A DNA stretch of 64,000 bases from Euptelea pleiosperma (GCA_035048495.1 CM068540.1:15856829-15920828), one strand, 5' to 3'; positions 12,589 through 24,299 are shown, counted from the stretch's first letter. Notes: generated by a model not told the origin, from the sequence alone. Made by a program: numbers and translations.

Positions 12589-14198
12589 TTAGGCAAATAT
12601 ATCTTCAGTAATAAATGATTCTTGGCTTGCAATACATGTATTAGATGGGATCTGAAGTTGCTCATAGTTTAGCTGTCTGGAAGCTTCGTACAAAGCGATG
12701 CCAACACTCACAGAGAGATTCAGACACCTAACATAAGTTTCAACCATAGGAATTCGGATTGTCCCACCGCCAAAATTTTCACACTTGCAGTCAAGCAAAA
12801 CTTCAGGTGGTAGCCCCGAAGTTTCTGATCCAAAAACAAGCCAATCACCTCGCCTGTATGAGAAATCCTGCAACAACAAACACAATCTGTATCTCAATAG
12901 CAAGCCCCCATCTTCTTGGACTTGGACTAAGGATCTTGTGATCTTGGATCGCTTGTGATTGAAATGAATTGAAACCAATGCAGTTTCAAACCATTTAGGT
13001 TGTTATGTTGGAAGTTTCCAGTTGCGGTACTGATTTAAATGGGAACAAAGTTTTAAGGGTGTTCGTTGTTAATATAAATGGGTTTCAAGTTGTGTGACTT
13101 TGATCACGTCCACTTCACAAAGATGTGCAAAGCCACTTCTTCTTTTTTGATAAGTGTGTATATTTTATTAACAAGGGGAGAAGAACTCCCAAGAGAGAAC
13201 AAAAGCTGAGGATTCCACCTTACAAAAGAGGAGGATCCCCAAGTAAAGTATCCCATCTATGAACAAGAAGTGCAAAGCCACCTTACAAGAAGTGCAAAGC
13301 CACTTCTTGAATGACACCCAGTGCTAGAAAGATCCAACAAAAAGTTGGTTGTCACTTGTGCCACTTTTTGGAGATGGTCTCTTGTCGCAGAACTTGTTAC
13401 TGATAACCAAACACCCCGTTACAGCTTTGCAACCAGAGTCAAAATTGGATTGGCAAAACAACGGTTCAAAATGTTGTTTTATGCAACATAACAGTTCTGT
13501 TGATATGTTACATCTCAATTTCAGCAATATGCAATGAAGTAAACTACATTTTTTATCTTATTCCTTAATTCAGGAAAATCAAAGAAAATAGACAAAAATT
13601 TGAAAAAGAAAAAAGTCATCAACATGGAAAAGAAAAATATTTGGGATGAATAGGAAGTATTTACCAGATAAGAAAGACAAAAGGGAAACAGGTAAGGCCC
13701 ATTGTCTGAAACCTTTGATGGTCAATTGAGAGATAGAAAGGAGGAAAAAAATACGTAGGGTTTCAGACTAAGATTTTTTCCCGAAGGATATCAGTATCGC
13801 TGGTTGAGAGAATCAAACAAAGTTCTTGTAGCCCTTCCAAGTCTTGCAGTATATGAGAAGTGAGAACAAAAGAAAATAGGATATGTAACAAAGAGGCTAT
13901 ATTCTTAAGATTTGGTGAAATGCATTATGGTCAGAACATACATGTAAACCCCAGAAGATATTAATAAAGGCAAAAAAGAAATTGTCATCCGTGTTGGCAT
14001 ACTAATATTCACAGCATGATGAAAACCCTTAACAGCACAGAGCTGGTTGAAAGGATGGAAAAACTCACAGAATGGGTTGCTGCTCCTCTTTTCGTAAAAG
14101 CCAGCAGCCGTTTTTCCCCCTCCTGCAGAAAAAAATATAAAAGTATAAACAATACAGAACTGTAGAAAGAGAGAGACCACAGAAAAAATATAAGAATT

Positions 14199-14235
<37 letters not shown>

Positions 14236-16929
14236 TCCTGAAATAGTCTCTGAATTCTGCCCACGAGCCATGAATCTTAACAACGACATATCTAATTGAG
14301 TTGGTCAATTCATAACATTTAGGGATTTTCTTTTGTCCAGTTAGAAAGTTTTAATATTTCAAGACAGATTCAAACAAACAGGTCACAGAAACAGTGGATA
14401 CAAATGATAATGTAGTTGAATAAAAGCAAATGGGCAAACTTGTAATTAAGCACCTGTAGCCCATCCTTTGACGAGCACTTTAAAATACTCTAATTATGAA
14501 TACGCAACATAATGTGAAACAAGACAAGGAAACATTTAACGAAGTCTGTTCAGCTTGCTTCACTGAGGAAAAAAAAAAAGACAAGATGCCAAGCAATTCT
14601 AGACCATCACAAAAACCGCATCTTATTGAATCCAAACCTCAAAAAAAAATTCGTAAGCTTGATTCTTTTGTTCAGGTCATATTTTTGAAATTCGAAGAGT
14701 AGATAAATAATGATGAGAAAAGCATCAGAAAGAATAGTTAACACAGCAGAAGATAAAAGGGTAGTATAGAATGAGAAATTTTGCGGGATACGGCCAGTAA
14801 TCCAATCCAGCACGCTTTAGTTTTGCATCATCCACCTGAAACCCTAATGGCTGAGCAAAGGACCATAATCACAACAACAGAATACCCAAAAGATAATATC
14901 AATCTTGAGAAGTGTGTATATAAATATATACACACAGACATATAATATATATATCAGAATGGGCTGATTTTTGTAGGGGTGATCTATATGATGAGGAGAT
15001 CATCCTCACCAAAAATTAGCCATTGATTCATCTTCCACGTGGGTGCCCCTTCTATATGAAAATTAGCCATTGATTGATTCATCTCTCTCTCTCCCAGGAT
15101 AAATCTACACCCAATCTGACAGCCAATTCCTAGACACAATGGTGGGGCCACATGTATGTATATATAACATTGAGGTAAAATGAAAAATGGTCGTGAGGCC
15201 CACATGGAGATGAGTTCAGGGCTGATTCTTGTTTAGGATGATCTCCTCACCATAGAGATCATCCTCACAAAGATTAAGCCCTTCTGAAACTTCTAACCCT
15301 ATTAAATGTGTACTTAACGGTGAAAAATGGACAGTCCAGAATTTTTCAGGTTGTAATCTAATTTTCACGAGGCTAGAAACGTCGGAATAGGATGATTTTC
15401 TGTGGGGTTGATATCCATGCTGAGGAGAATATCCTCACCAAAAATGAGCCCCTAACTCATATCCATGTGGACCCCTCATCCTGCTCTTTGCAGATCCCAA
15501 AAGATTTAATTGAAGCTTTCATGACTACTACTGACCTCAACAAGGTGTAGTCCAACAGCCGATGCTGCACATGTTCTGGCTATGCATCCTGTGTTTCCAG
15601 GAATCTGCCAAGGACAAGAGAAATCTCAGTGCCAGCAATAGAAAATTCAGGTTACCTGCGACTTTACAAGAAATATTGAAATCACGTGATTTTTTGATTC
15701 ACCAAAAGTTTTGACGCAAAGCCAAAAATTCGTTGTTTGTAATTACAAAAAGAAAATAAAAAAGGGAACACGGGCGAAACACCAAGTACACCTTGATTCA
15801 TTGAATTCTCATAGGAAAAGATGTAAGAATTCAAGTCATTTGATTGTTTACAAATAGATCAAACATTTTGTGAATTAGTTGGTGAACAGCAATAAATTAA
15901 TCCTTGATTGCACCCACACCCACATATATCTTGAGTTTTAAGGATTGGTATTTTGCTTCCTCCAACACATGGATAGAGAAGAATGAGATTTGCTAAACGA
16001 GATCAATTGAGCAATAATAGTCTTTCTTACCAATGGGATCTGTGATTCCAACTTAAAAAACATCTCCTTTATTGACTTTTTTTTACAGAACACCTTGAAT
16101 GCCTCAACGTCTCAAGTTTCTTATCGAACTCCGACAAAGTTGAGTTCAAAGGATACCTTTTAGTTGTTGTTTCCATTTTACATACTGGTCTATAATCACA
16201 TTGCATTTTTTGGAACTTTTCTTAATTGAATCCCTTGTGCACTACTGAGGAGAACCCACCCTTCAATTTCTTACAAAGCGAACGTATAATTCTCCACCTA
16301 CATCCTATAAATTAATACTTAGGTTCATTGTTTTATTTTACGGAATAGCAATAATGTGAAAATGACTTAGTTCAGTTTTAAACAAAGATGACTCCAAGGA
16401 TTAAATGCTGTCCATAGGATACTACTGGATTTCATTCAAAGTAAAGTTGCCCGAGTTGGTCACTGATGTAAAATCAAGAGTTTAAACTCAGTAAACACCG
16501 AGTTCTTGTATAGACAGATGTATTGCTGTACCTGAGGAGAAACTAACACTACTTGGAGAAGTTTATTGTGTGACACTTCATTAACCGCTCCAAGAACACC
16601 ATGAGGCAGGGAATTCGAATCACCTCTGTCAGCTGCGCAGATAAAAACAGAGAAATAATAAAACCAGAGCTCTACAAAAGCTAATAAACATGGTAATGGA
16701 CTCGTAGCACGTCCGAGTCGATTCAGATTCGCCGGAGAGAGAGAGAGAGATTACTTGAGCACTGTAGTGCGGTGGGCCGTACAAAGGAAGAGGGGGAGAA
16801 GGAGGAAAACGAGAAGTAATGCTTCCTCTTGACTTCTGCAAAGAGAAATGGACGAAAAAAAGAAGCTCTGGAGCGGAAATAATGGAGAGGAGATATGAAA
16901 TTTAGGGTTCTCAAACCAGTTGAGTCCAT
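12589..16929 (-). CDS. TrmL/SpoU-family tRNA (nucleoside-2'-O)-methyltransferase, organelle-targeted, seven exons
   Basis: Coding exons by transcript order are 16929-16755, 16632-16532, 15604-15536, 14850-14792, 14291-14231, 14122-14069 and 12867-12589. All have GT-AG borders, phases fit, and the product is 265 residues. Residues 1-60 are rich in Ser, Phe and Arg and poor in acids, consistent with a plastid or mitochondrial transit peptide; the ATG at 16,929 is the only Met in that frame ahead of the conserved part. The SPOUT fold follows: LQVVLVSPQIPGNTGCIART (motif near residues 83-102), GDWLVFGSETSGLP (motif II) and the knotted SAM-binding IRIPM-VRCLNLSVSVGIALYEA (motif III). This matches bacterial TrmL, which 2'-O-methylates the wobble nucleotide of tRNA-Leu. 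The target in plants is inferred. The 5' flank is taken up by a GGTTCCGG repeat starting about 55 bases above the ATG. This is the only intact host gene seen. Confidence 0.9.
13142..13291 (-). mobile_element. 5'-truncated LINE insertion in intron 6 of the methyltransferase gene
   Basis: A 150-base insert is bounded by a perfect 17-bp direct repeat, GTGCAAAGCCACTTCTT, at 13,125-13,141 and 13,292-13,308. The insert begins CTTTTTTGATAAG, the poly-A tail of a minus-strand LINE followed by the usual 3'-end sequence, and lacks coding sequence. A second partial copy of the duplicated word lies at 13,270-13,281 inside the right end. A perfect long duplication implies a fairly recent insertion by target-primed reverse transcription. 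Confidence 0.8.
14201..14229. repeat. (AG)n microsatellite abutting the exon 5 splice donor
   Basis: The run ends at 14,229, one base from the last exon base (14,231), so on the transcribed strand intron 5 begins GTCTCTCTCT and continues as CT repeats for about 30 bases. The donor lacks the usual purine/AGT after GT. Confidence 0.9.
14940..15480. repeat. Dispersed repeat copies (GAGATCATCCTCACCAAAAAT) in intron 3
   Basis: The words GAGATCATCCTCACCAAAAA, GATGAGTTCAGGGCTGATT and TCCATGTGGACCCC occur in two or three partly overlapping copies. The segment 15,195-15,475 aligns along its length with 4,537-4,800 on the same strand (shared CTTCTAACCCTAT-AAAT-TG, TGGACAGTC, GATATCCATG-TGA). It has no open frame and lies fully within intron 3 of the methyltransferase gene. 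Confidence 0.6.
16735..16750. repeat. (GA)n run just inside intron 1 of the methyltransferase gene
   Basis: On the transcribed strand this is a CT run starting three bases after the exon 1 donor GTAAT. It is short (eight units). Confidence 0.85.
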
Positions 16930-16984
16930 TACTTTTTTCTCAGTTGTGTTCGGGGAGGTAAAGGTTGTAATATGCCTGTGGCAT

Positions 16985-17361
16985 CTGCCTTAGTGGGTCA
17001 AACGGGTCGGTTCCGGTTCGCTTCGGTTCCAAAGGTACCCAGAACCGGAACCAATATTGTCAGTTCTTATCAGTTCCGGTTCTGGGTCTGCGGGTATATC
17101 AGTTCCAAATTCCAATCTCGATAATATGACAATTTTAGCACTATATTTGTATATTCAACATTATATTTATAATATGTCGGTCTGGTTTGGTTCATGTTCA
17201 ATGCCAATATCCAACTACCTAGAACCGGAACTGGAATCGAATACTGTTATAATTCGATTCCAGTTCCGGTTTTGGTTTTTGTTTGGTCGGCTCTCAAAAA
17301 TGTAGAACCAGAATTGGGTTTTTTGGTTCTGGTTCTGATTCAATTTTGGTTAAACGGATAC

Positions 17362-17392
<31 letters not shown>

Positions 17393-17660
17393 ACAGTACA
17401 TCAGTTCCAATCTTGATAATATGACAATTTTAGCACTATATTTATATATTCAACGTTATAGTTATAATATGCCGGTTCCGGTTCGATTCCTATTCGACTC
17501 CAATATCCAACTACCTAGAACCAGAACTGTTATAATTCGATTCCGGTTCTGGTTCTGGTTCTGGTTTTTGTTTGGTCGGCTCTCAAAAGTGTAAAACCAG
17601 AATCAGGTTTTTGGTTCCGGTTCCAATTCAGTTTTGACAAAACCGGTACAAATTGACCCC
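16985..17660. repeat. GGTTCCGG-rich repeat element with an internal direct duplication and a 30-base poly-C tract
   Basis: GGTTCCGGTT, GGTTCTGGTT and their complements recur throughout. A unit of about 260-300 bases is present twice in direct orientation: one copy ends at about 17,360 and the second runs from about 17,399 to 17,655. Both contain GATAATATGACAATTTTAGC, ATATCCAACTACCTAGAACC and TTTTTGTTTGGTCGGCTCTC. Exactly between the copies is a run of 30 cytosines (17,363-17,392). The outer ends (GGGTCAAACGGGTCGG, and GGGGGTCAATTTGTACCGG in reverse complement) are loosely inverted. Similar GGTTCCGG elements are common plant hAT-type repeats. It lies between the methyltransferase start and the next element and may overlap its promoter. 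Confidence 0.6.
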
Positions 17661-17844
17661 CCTTACAAGGCATGTCCTCTAGTTGGGCTTGGAACCGTTT
17701 AGTGGAGTTTTGAAGGGTCAACCAAATGCAAGGCAAAATTCCATAAAATGGTTCGTTGGTTGGATGATTAGGATCAATTGAATGCTTTGATTTTGGATTG
17801 TGTTTTTTCTTTTGTTTCAAACAGCAAACATGCCAATAAAAAAA

Positions 17845-18454
17845 AGGGTCACTCTACGAGCACCCACCTCTTTAAGCCGGGCACCCACACTGGAAAAAAA
17901 AAGAGAAGAAGAAGAAGAAGGAAGAGGAGGAGGAGGACGCCGTTGCCGTAGGTACGTCTCTCTCTCTCTCTCTCTCTCTCTCTCCCCGCTGTAGGTAAGC
18001 CGGGCACCCCAGCCACCGTGTTGTTGGTGGAGTTGGTGGTGGTGATGGTGGAGTTGGTGGTGGTGTTGGAGTGGTGGTGATGGTGATGGTAGAGTGGTGG
18101 TGGTAGAGTTGATGGTAGGTTGGTGGTGGTGGTGTTCATGGTGGAGTTGATGGTAGTGGTGGTTGTGGAGTTAGTGGTGATGGTGGTGGTAGTAGAGTGG
18201 TGGTTTAGAGCACCCCATACTCCTACAAAATGATGGACAATATGCGGCTAGTCCGCTTTTTTTTTTGCCTCCACGGCCTGGCACCCATGGCTTAGAACTA
18301 CCATGACCACCATGGCACCCACGGCCAAGAGCCAAAGTCAAAAAATTTTTTGGATTTTAATGTGGGTGCCTAGCAAAATGGGGTGCCCAAACAGGGGCCC
18401 TCTAATTGGCATGGGTGCCCAGCCGAAAAAGGTGGGCGCCCGTAGAGCTACCCT
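17845..18454. mobile_element. 610-bp element with ~42-bp terminal inverted repeats and TGG/CT microsatellites
   Basis: The left end (17,845-17,886, AGGGTCACTCTACGAGCACC then CACCTCTTTAAGCCGGGCAC) and the reverse complement of the right end (AGGGTAGCTCTACGGGCGCC then CACCTTTTTCGGCTGGGCAC) match at roughly 33 of 42 positions. Both sides are flanked by A-runs, so any target duplication is hidden. The interior holds GAA/GGA repeats, a (CT)n run at about 17,957-17,984 and a TGG/TGA repeat at 18,020-18,205. No transposase. Class is unknown; hAT or Mutator-like MITE are both possible. Confidence 0.7.
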
Positions 18455-18591
18455 AAAAAAAAAGGCCTTGGGGTTGCATATAGTCTGGTTAGGCATAGGG
18501 TTGTCAAGAAGAGCTTTGTTAGGACATAAACCTATGTCAACTATATTCACATAACTAGGTATAACCAATTTACCACTATTATGCTCTAAAC

Positions 18592-19035
18592 CATGGTTTT
18601 AAAAACGGACGTTTAAACGGTTTAACTAGCCCTTTAAACGGTGATGCCCCAAGCCAGTTTCTGTTAAAACGTTTAAACGCATTTTGACGCTTTAAATTAA
18701 ACGGCCATTTTTTTGGTTTTAACGGCCGTTAAAACCATTTAAACGGCCAGTAAAACCATTTTAACAGTCGTTAAATTCTGAATCTTTTTTGAAAAAAAAG
18801 CCTTTAATCTGTTACATTCCGTTAAAATACGTTCAATTTCCGTTTAATTCCTTCTTCTTTTTTTGAAATTTTCAAATTTCAAAATTTGAATTTCAGCACT
18901 ATTTTTTCCGCTAAAATCTATTTTTTCCATTTTTTCCCATTTCCCCCCTGGCCGTTTCAATCCGTTTAAACGGTTTAAACGGTAACGCCCCCAGTCCGTC
19001 CGTTAAACTGTTAAAACGGCCTCCTTTAAACCTTG
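18592..19035. mobile_element. hAT-type MITE with perfect 8-bp target duplication
   Basis: A 444-bp element is flanked by CTCTAAAC on both sides (18,584-18,591 and 19,036-19,043). The ends are CATGGTTTTAAAAACGG and, in reverse complement, CAAGGTTTAAAGGAGG. The interior is dominated by GTTTAAACGG and AACGGCCGTT palindromes in many copies. It has no open frame. The 8-bp duplication and CA-starting termini fit hAT elements. Confidence 0.75.
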
Positions 19036-19099
19036 CTCTAAACTAATTATAACCAGCTTACAAGAAATAAATGTACATACATTGGAGTTGTTTTGGAAA

Positions 19100-20465
19100 C
19101 TTTTGCAACGAAAGGTCTACTTGGGAAATTTTGGTATGTATTTAATAATGGGTACGTGAAGCCTGATGTAGTTGCTTCGGTGAAGCCTCAAGTTTCTACT
19201 TTTATTCAAGTAGATGTAAGGGCTTATCAAGCTAGCTCCTCTCAATGGTGGTACCCACCGCTGTGAAGACAAAAGATGAATCAACCCCAAAGGCAAATAC
19301 TCTTGCTTGGAAGTCTCCCCCCTCTCCGCTATAGGGACATCTGATCCAAGGCCCAGATTTACCACCCTTGTTGGCAGTTCAGAAGCTGGGACTTAAACGG
19401 GAGGGTGGACACTTTCCACTTAGGTTCGAAAGTAACCCGCTCAGGGGTCAAGCTCAGTAGATCACCCTCCATAGTCGTTTGAGCGACCAACGTGGAACAA
19501 GTGTCAAGGTGATATCATCGGGTAGGGATCAATTGGCATCTCTCTCACAATGACCTTAGAGATCGATGGTTTAGCAGTCCTAGCAGGTTCAGCAATGGGC
19601 CGAGTAACTCACACGCACCCTTCAGATATTCGAGCAAAGGGTAAAGTAACCATGTCCACTATAGTTGATGGAGGAATGGACAAGGGCTATCAGCACAAAC
19701 CGTTCGCCATTGTTCCCTAACAGACGTTGATAGGACTACTATGACACTGGTCAACGACGCCAACTCCCCAATCAGGTAGAGTCGACATTCCTCTTCTTGA
19801 TGGTTTTAAGAACATTTATCTTCTTTCTATCTCCAATATCGACCTTCCGTATCTGAAACATAGACAAATCCATGTCAGTATACAAACTTCAAAAATGTCA
19901 AAAAGCTTTATCCTAACTTGGAACACGCGAATTACTTGAAAATCGAAAACTCCTTAGGAGTGGGGGAATCCTATCTTCTTCTAGTTCATCACCAAAGTCG
20001 ACTTGACTGGATACAACGATAGGACACTTGTGCAAGAACTAGTTTGATTCATGTACCTCGGCAACAATGGTCTCTAGAAACCTCTGTTTCACGAAATGGA
20101 AGGTCCCCTCTTTTTTAAGATTCGACTAGATATTGTAAAAGTATCTCACATCCGAGACATCGAACCCGAGATAATATCTCTTGTTCTTCCACACCACAAA
20201 TACAAAAATGGGAAAAAGAGAGTAGAACAAGAGAAAATGACAAACCTCGTAATGCCTTTCAGACATCTACAAATTCCAAGCTCAAATGGCGCCTTTCCCC
20301 AATTTAAAATGACGATGCTTATCAAACATCATGATAATGATTTGAGGCCATCTCGAACATAGACACGATCTACATTTCAAATGGCATGCCCATTTAATAA
20401 CATGTCATGTCCTTTCCCCATTCCTCTTCTTGATCCGCCAGTTAAGGTGACAAAGTGTTGTATCA
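19100..20465 (+). other. Unrecognised DNA, probably internal part of the gypsy-like element ending at 20,482
   Basis: No conserved domain was recognised here. Because a polypurine tract and LTR start follow directly downstream, this is probably the decayed 3' internal region of that retroelement. Frame openness is not above what chance gives. Confidence 0.3.
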
Positions 20466-23130
20466 AGAGGCGGAGGGGGCAATGTGGATACCATATTTGA
20501 CAGCCTCAATTTGGTAATAGTACTAATATTAGCTCAAAAGTGCTTATTATGTTTGATGTCAAAGTAGGGAGCTCAGTAGCTCATATAGAAAGCAACTATC
20601 ATTCTAGCGTTATCACTCTCCTACGTAAAACTGCTCTATTTATCGATTTTTTTACGTAAGAGTCTCTACTATTTAGTAGAACACACTTTTCTAGACGAAA
20701 TTGTATATTCGCATGCATTAAACACAATTTCAGAAGTTTAGATATTAAGTCATTCTGATTAAGTCTCCTTACGCGCTTCTTCTGTTGCAGGAACCCCGAT
20801 TGGATGATTCTCGAGACTTGCGAGCCCACATCGATCATGAAAGCCCATTATCAAAGCTTAAAGAGCCAACATGCTATGATTAGAAGATATGGGCCAAATA
20901 CAGGCTGAACAAGATGACCGAAGAGTCGGCCCAAAGAACGAAAAGAATGGGAGAGCTGATGACCAAGAGTCGGACCAAAGCGTTTAATGCCACATGAATT
21001 GACAAGAAATGATGGTCTGCTCTACTGGTGAAGCGTGAGGAGGGACACAGTGAAGACCGGGGTCCAGACCCTCTACCAGTACTTTTCTGACATTTTCTCT
21101 CTCATCTCCCCTAATTCTCTCTCCTCTCTCTTAATCCTAATTTTCTCTCTCCTAGTTCTAACCAACTCTTTCTCTCCTTGACCAATCACCATCATCCATC
21201 AAATCCACCGTTCGATCGCCATTTGATTCACCATCTGACCATCCAATTATTCATCATCTGATCAACCAAGCGATCATCCGATCGATTGATTGATCACCTG
21301 ATCTCCATCATTCCACTCTCTTAATTATCATATCTCATCATCAAACGGCCTAGCAATCACCTCACGTTCATCAGAGGCCCCGCATCACCTAGCCCCAATT
21401 CAAAACCCCAAGGCATGTTTGATAAAGCTTTTTTTGAAAAATGCATTTTTTTCACTTGCCAACCAAACGCACCCTAACCCATGCTAACCCTTCCCTTATA
21501 AGAACCCCATTCTCCCCACGTCAACAGCGGTTCCCTCCCCCTTCTCTTCTTCTCTTTCCTCTTTCTTCTTTTTTCTTCTTCTTCTCCATTCGTCTTCTCC
21601 GGCCAACTTAGCCACCGCACCACCTTTCCTCATCATCTTCCTCTTCTTCTTCATTTCTTTCTTCTTCTTCTTCTTCTTCTTCTTCCTCTTGGTCTTCTCC
21701 TTGCAGGTTTTCGGCTGTCCAACACCAGCAAGCCATCAACCCCACTAAACACCGCACCTACAACCTTCTCGCCATTAAAATCGACGAGCTTCGATGCTGC
21801 AACCTTGCATTGCCACCATCTTCTCTAGTGTCTATGTGCGAGCAGATCTTCACAGTAAGGATCTCCTCCTCTTCTTCTTCTTCTCCTTCTCATTCTTGCC
21901 GGAGTTGCAGACCTCCGGCGACTGGTTCATTTCACGACTGTTTTCACCAATCGGAGTTGCAGGTTGCAACTCTAGTCTGCCCCCCCCCCTCAACGGTGCT
22001 CTTTCACCGTCTTCATCTACACCGCCTTCACGAGTTGCAGCTAGCAACTCTCCTCCTCCTCAAGGCGTTGCTGCCTCTGCAACTCCATCCACCACCACTG
22101 CCTCTTCTTCTTCGTCCTCTCCACCTCCTGGCTAGCTACCTCACCAGTCACTGTTCATCTTCTTTTCAGATGGACCTGCGACTTCAGCAGGTCTGTTCTC
22201 TCCCTTTGCTCCTCTGATGGGAGCACTCGAACCACCATCAATGGCTGCACCTCACCGGTCTTCACTACAATGCCACCATCACCTTTGGCCTCCACGCTCT
22301 CAGCCTCTTTCCCATTGAATCAAGCCGTATGCACCTCACCTTCTCCACTACTATCATGCCCAGTAGCTCCTCCAAGATCGTTGGCGGCTTCATTAGTCGC
22401 TGGCCAATCTCTTAACCAACCGATCCTCATCATTAGTGACTGCACCACCAACCACCGGCCAGAAACTCTTCTCTTGCCACGTGTAATAGGCTGCCTCCTC
22501 CATCATTCCATGTACTTCACGGCCAAATCCCTTGGCCACGAACCTTTGCCATTGGCTAAGTGTAAGGGTAATTCTCTCTTTCTACTCTCTCTCTCTCCTC
22601 ATCTCCATCTTTTTCTCTCTCTAAAATCTTTCTCTCTCTATGTTTTTATTCTCTTTAAATTAGTTTCTCTATCTTCTTCTAACTTTCTATCTCTAGGTTT
22701 TAGTTCTCTCTCTCTATCTCTCACTCTACCTAGTTTCTCTCTCTAAACTTAGCTTCCTCTCTCTAGTATAGTTTAATGACTTCAAATGGTTTCTCTTGAA
22801 AAGCATTATATTTCCATCGATGATTAATAAAAGTTAGTTTGTTATTTGATTCTCTAATTTCAATTTGTTAGATAATTGTCTTGCATTATTTTCACTTTCG
22901 TGGATGTGCTATTAATAGCTCGTAAATATCCCTCAGAGGAATGTTTTGAAATCCACTGTTAATCACCATTCTCACCCCTCCATCCTCTTTAGTAACATTT
23001 TTCTGTGGAAAAATCCGTCATTTTATGTTCTTGAGTTGCACGAACTAACCCCAAGTGCGGATCGACATCCGACACGAATCCTTATACCAATCTCTATAAT
23101 TTTGTAGGAATTTTGAGTCTCGGATCACAT
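20466..23130 (+). mobile_element. Polypurine tract and 3' LTR of a gypsy-like retroelement
   Basis: AGAGGCGGAGGGGGCAA (20,466-20,482) is a classic polypurine tract, directly followed by TGTGGATACC, a start typical of plant Ty3/gypsy LTRs. About 1 kb downstream is a TATA-like TATAAG (21,497), followed by a long CT-rich leader with CTTCTTCTT and CTCTCTCTC runs, as expected for the R-U5 part of a long LTR. Predicted proteins in the CT-rich part are low-complexity artefacts. The right border near 23,130 is a guess. No second LTR copy is in the window, so the element is partial. Confidence 0.45.
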
Positions 23131-24280
23131 TACAAATCTTGTTGATTCTAGGGTTTCCGATACGACGACACGGAAAAACCCTACTTTCAAATACACGTGG
23201 CAATCTACCATTAATTCACACACATGTAGTTCAACACATATTTGGCATCCATCCTTATCAAAATATGTATACACACGTGGGTACATTATCAAAGATGATT
23301 TGTCACTATTTTTTGAAAAAGACAAGATCCCCTGCTAACTCTGATAATAACAGTAAGGCATGGATCTTTCCATATCATCATACTAATTGGGAGATCAGTG
23401 AGTACCCTACTACGGGTAGCTTGACTCTCTTCACCAGATAGGAAACTTTCTTGTCTTGTCCCAGATAAAGACGATGGACTTCCAACCAGAGAAATATTGT
23501 CAAACAGAGGCATTTTCAAAGAAGATCAAGTATGGATACCTTCCTCAAACTCTGACTCTTGAGTATAGAAAGTCCCAAAAGGAGTCTTTGTCCTTCTAAA
23601 GGTGGGATTCCTCCACGAACCTATAAGTATATGCCAATTGTATAGGTACAATCATCTAATCTCGACTATTGAATTTCCTTATCCCACCTATCATTTACCT
23701 CATGCTTCTAACTTGAGCGTCATAATGTTTTTATTGAGGTCCCCCCCACTCGACGTCTAGAGCGTGGAGAGTTTGAGCCCTCATTCATAAAGTTTGGACC
23801 ATATCCCTAGGATCATGCAATAAATATGAATTTTCCCCACACCTATCTTTGTTGAATATGGTCTATGCATTTTGGATAATTGGTGTATTTTTGTTTCTTA
23901 ATATTTTCACATGCTTGTTATTTTAGAGAAGTTCGTGGCATATTTTGCTTGTTTGTGATAGTTCGCTACGTGAAGATAGGATGATTCGAATTTCTTTTGT
24001 CTAGTTCCTTTACATTGTAATTTATCTTTTGGTTTACCATATGCTATAGATATATCATGATTTTATACCATAGCCTATGTTCTATTCATTTCTAGATTAC
24101 ATTTTTGGAAAGGACTGTGTTTGTAGTTTTGATGACATTGGAGCAGTTGTGAATAGAAACTAGAAGGATCCGTTTGAATTCTATTATTTTGGATTGCGGG
24201 GAAGCGTTGAATTTTCGTTTGAGGCAGAGAATGAAAGAAAATAGTGCCTAAACTCTAGAATGATAAATGAATTTTGTGTT
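23131..24280. other. No recognised feature
   Basis: About 1.1 kb with no convincing frame, no clear repeats and no transposon ends that I could identify. Confidence 0.4.
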
Positions 24281-24299
24281 TCGAAAAACAATGATTGAC

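Noticed and set aside
17849..18139. His/Thr-rich frame on the minus strand
   Set aside because: It is translation of the TGG/TGA microsatellite within a TIR element.
21794..22746. Long Ser/Pro/Leu-rich open frames on the plus strand
   Set aside because: They lie in a CT-rich LTR leader, are low-complexity in all three frames and match no domain.
23300..23345. Possible retroelement primer site (TTATTATCAGAGTTAGC on the minus strand)
   Set aside because: It only partly matches the tRNA-Met complement and no LTR boundary adjoins it.
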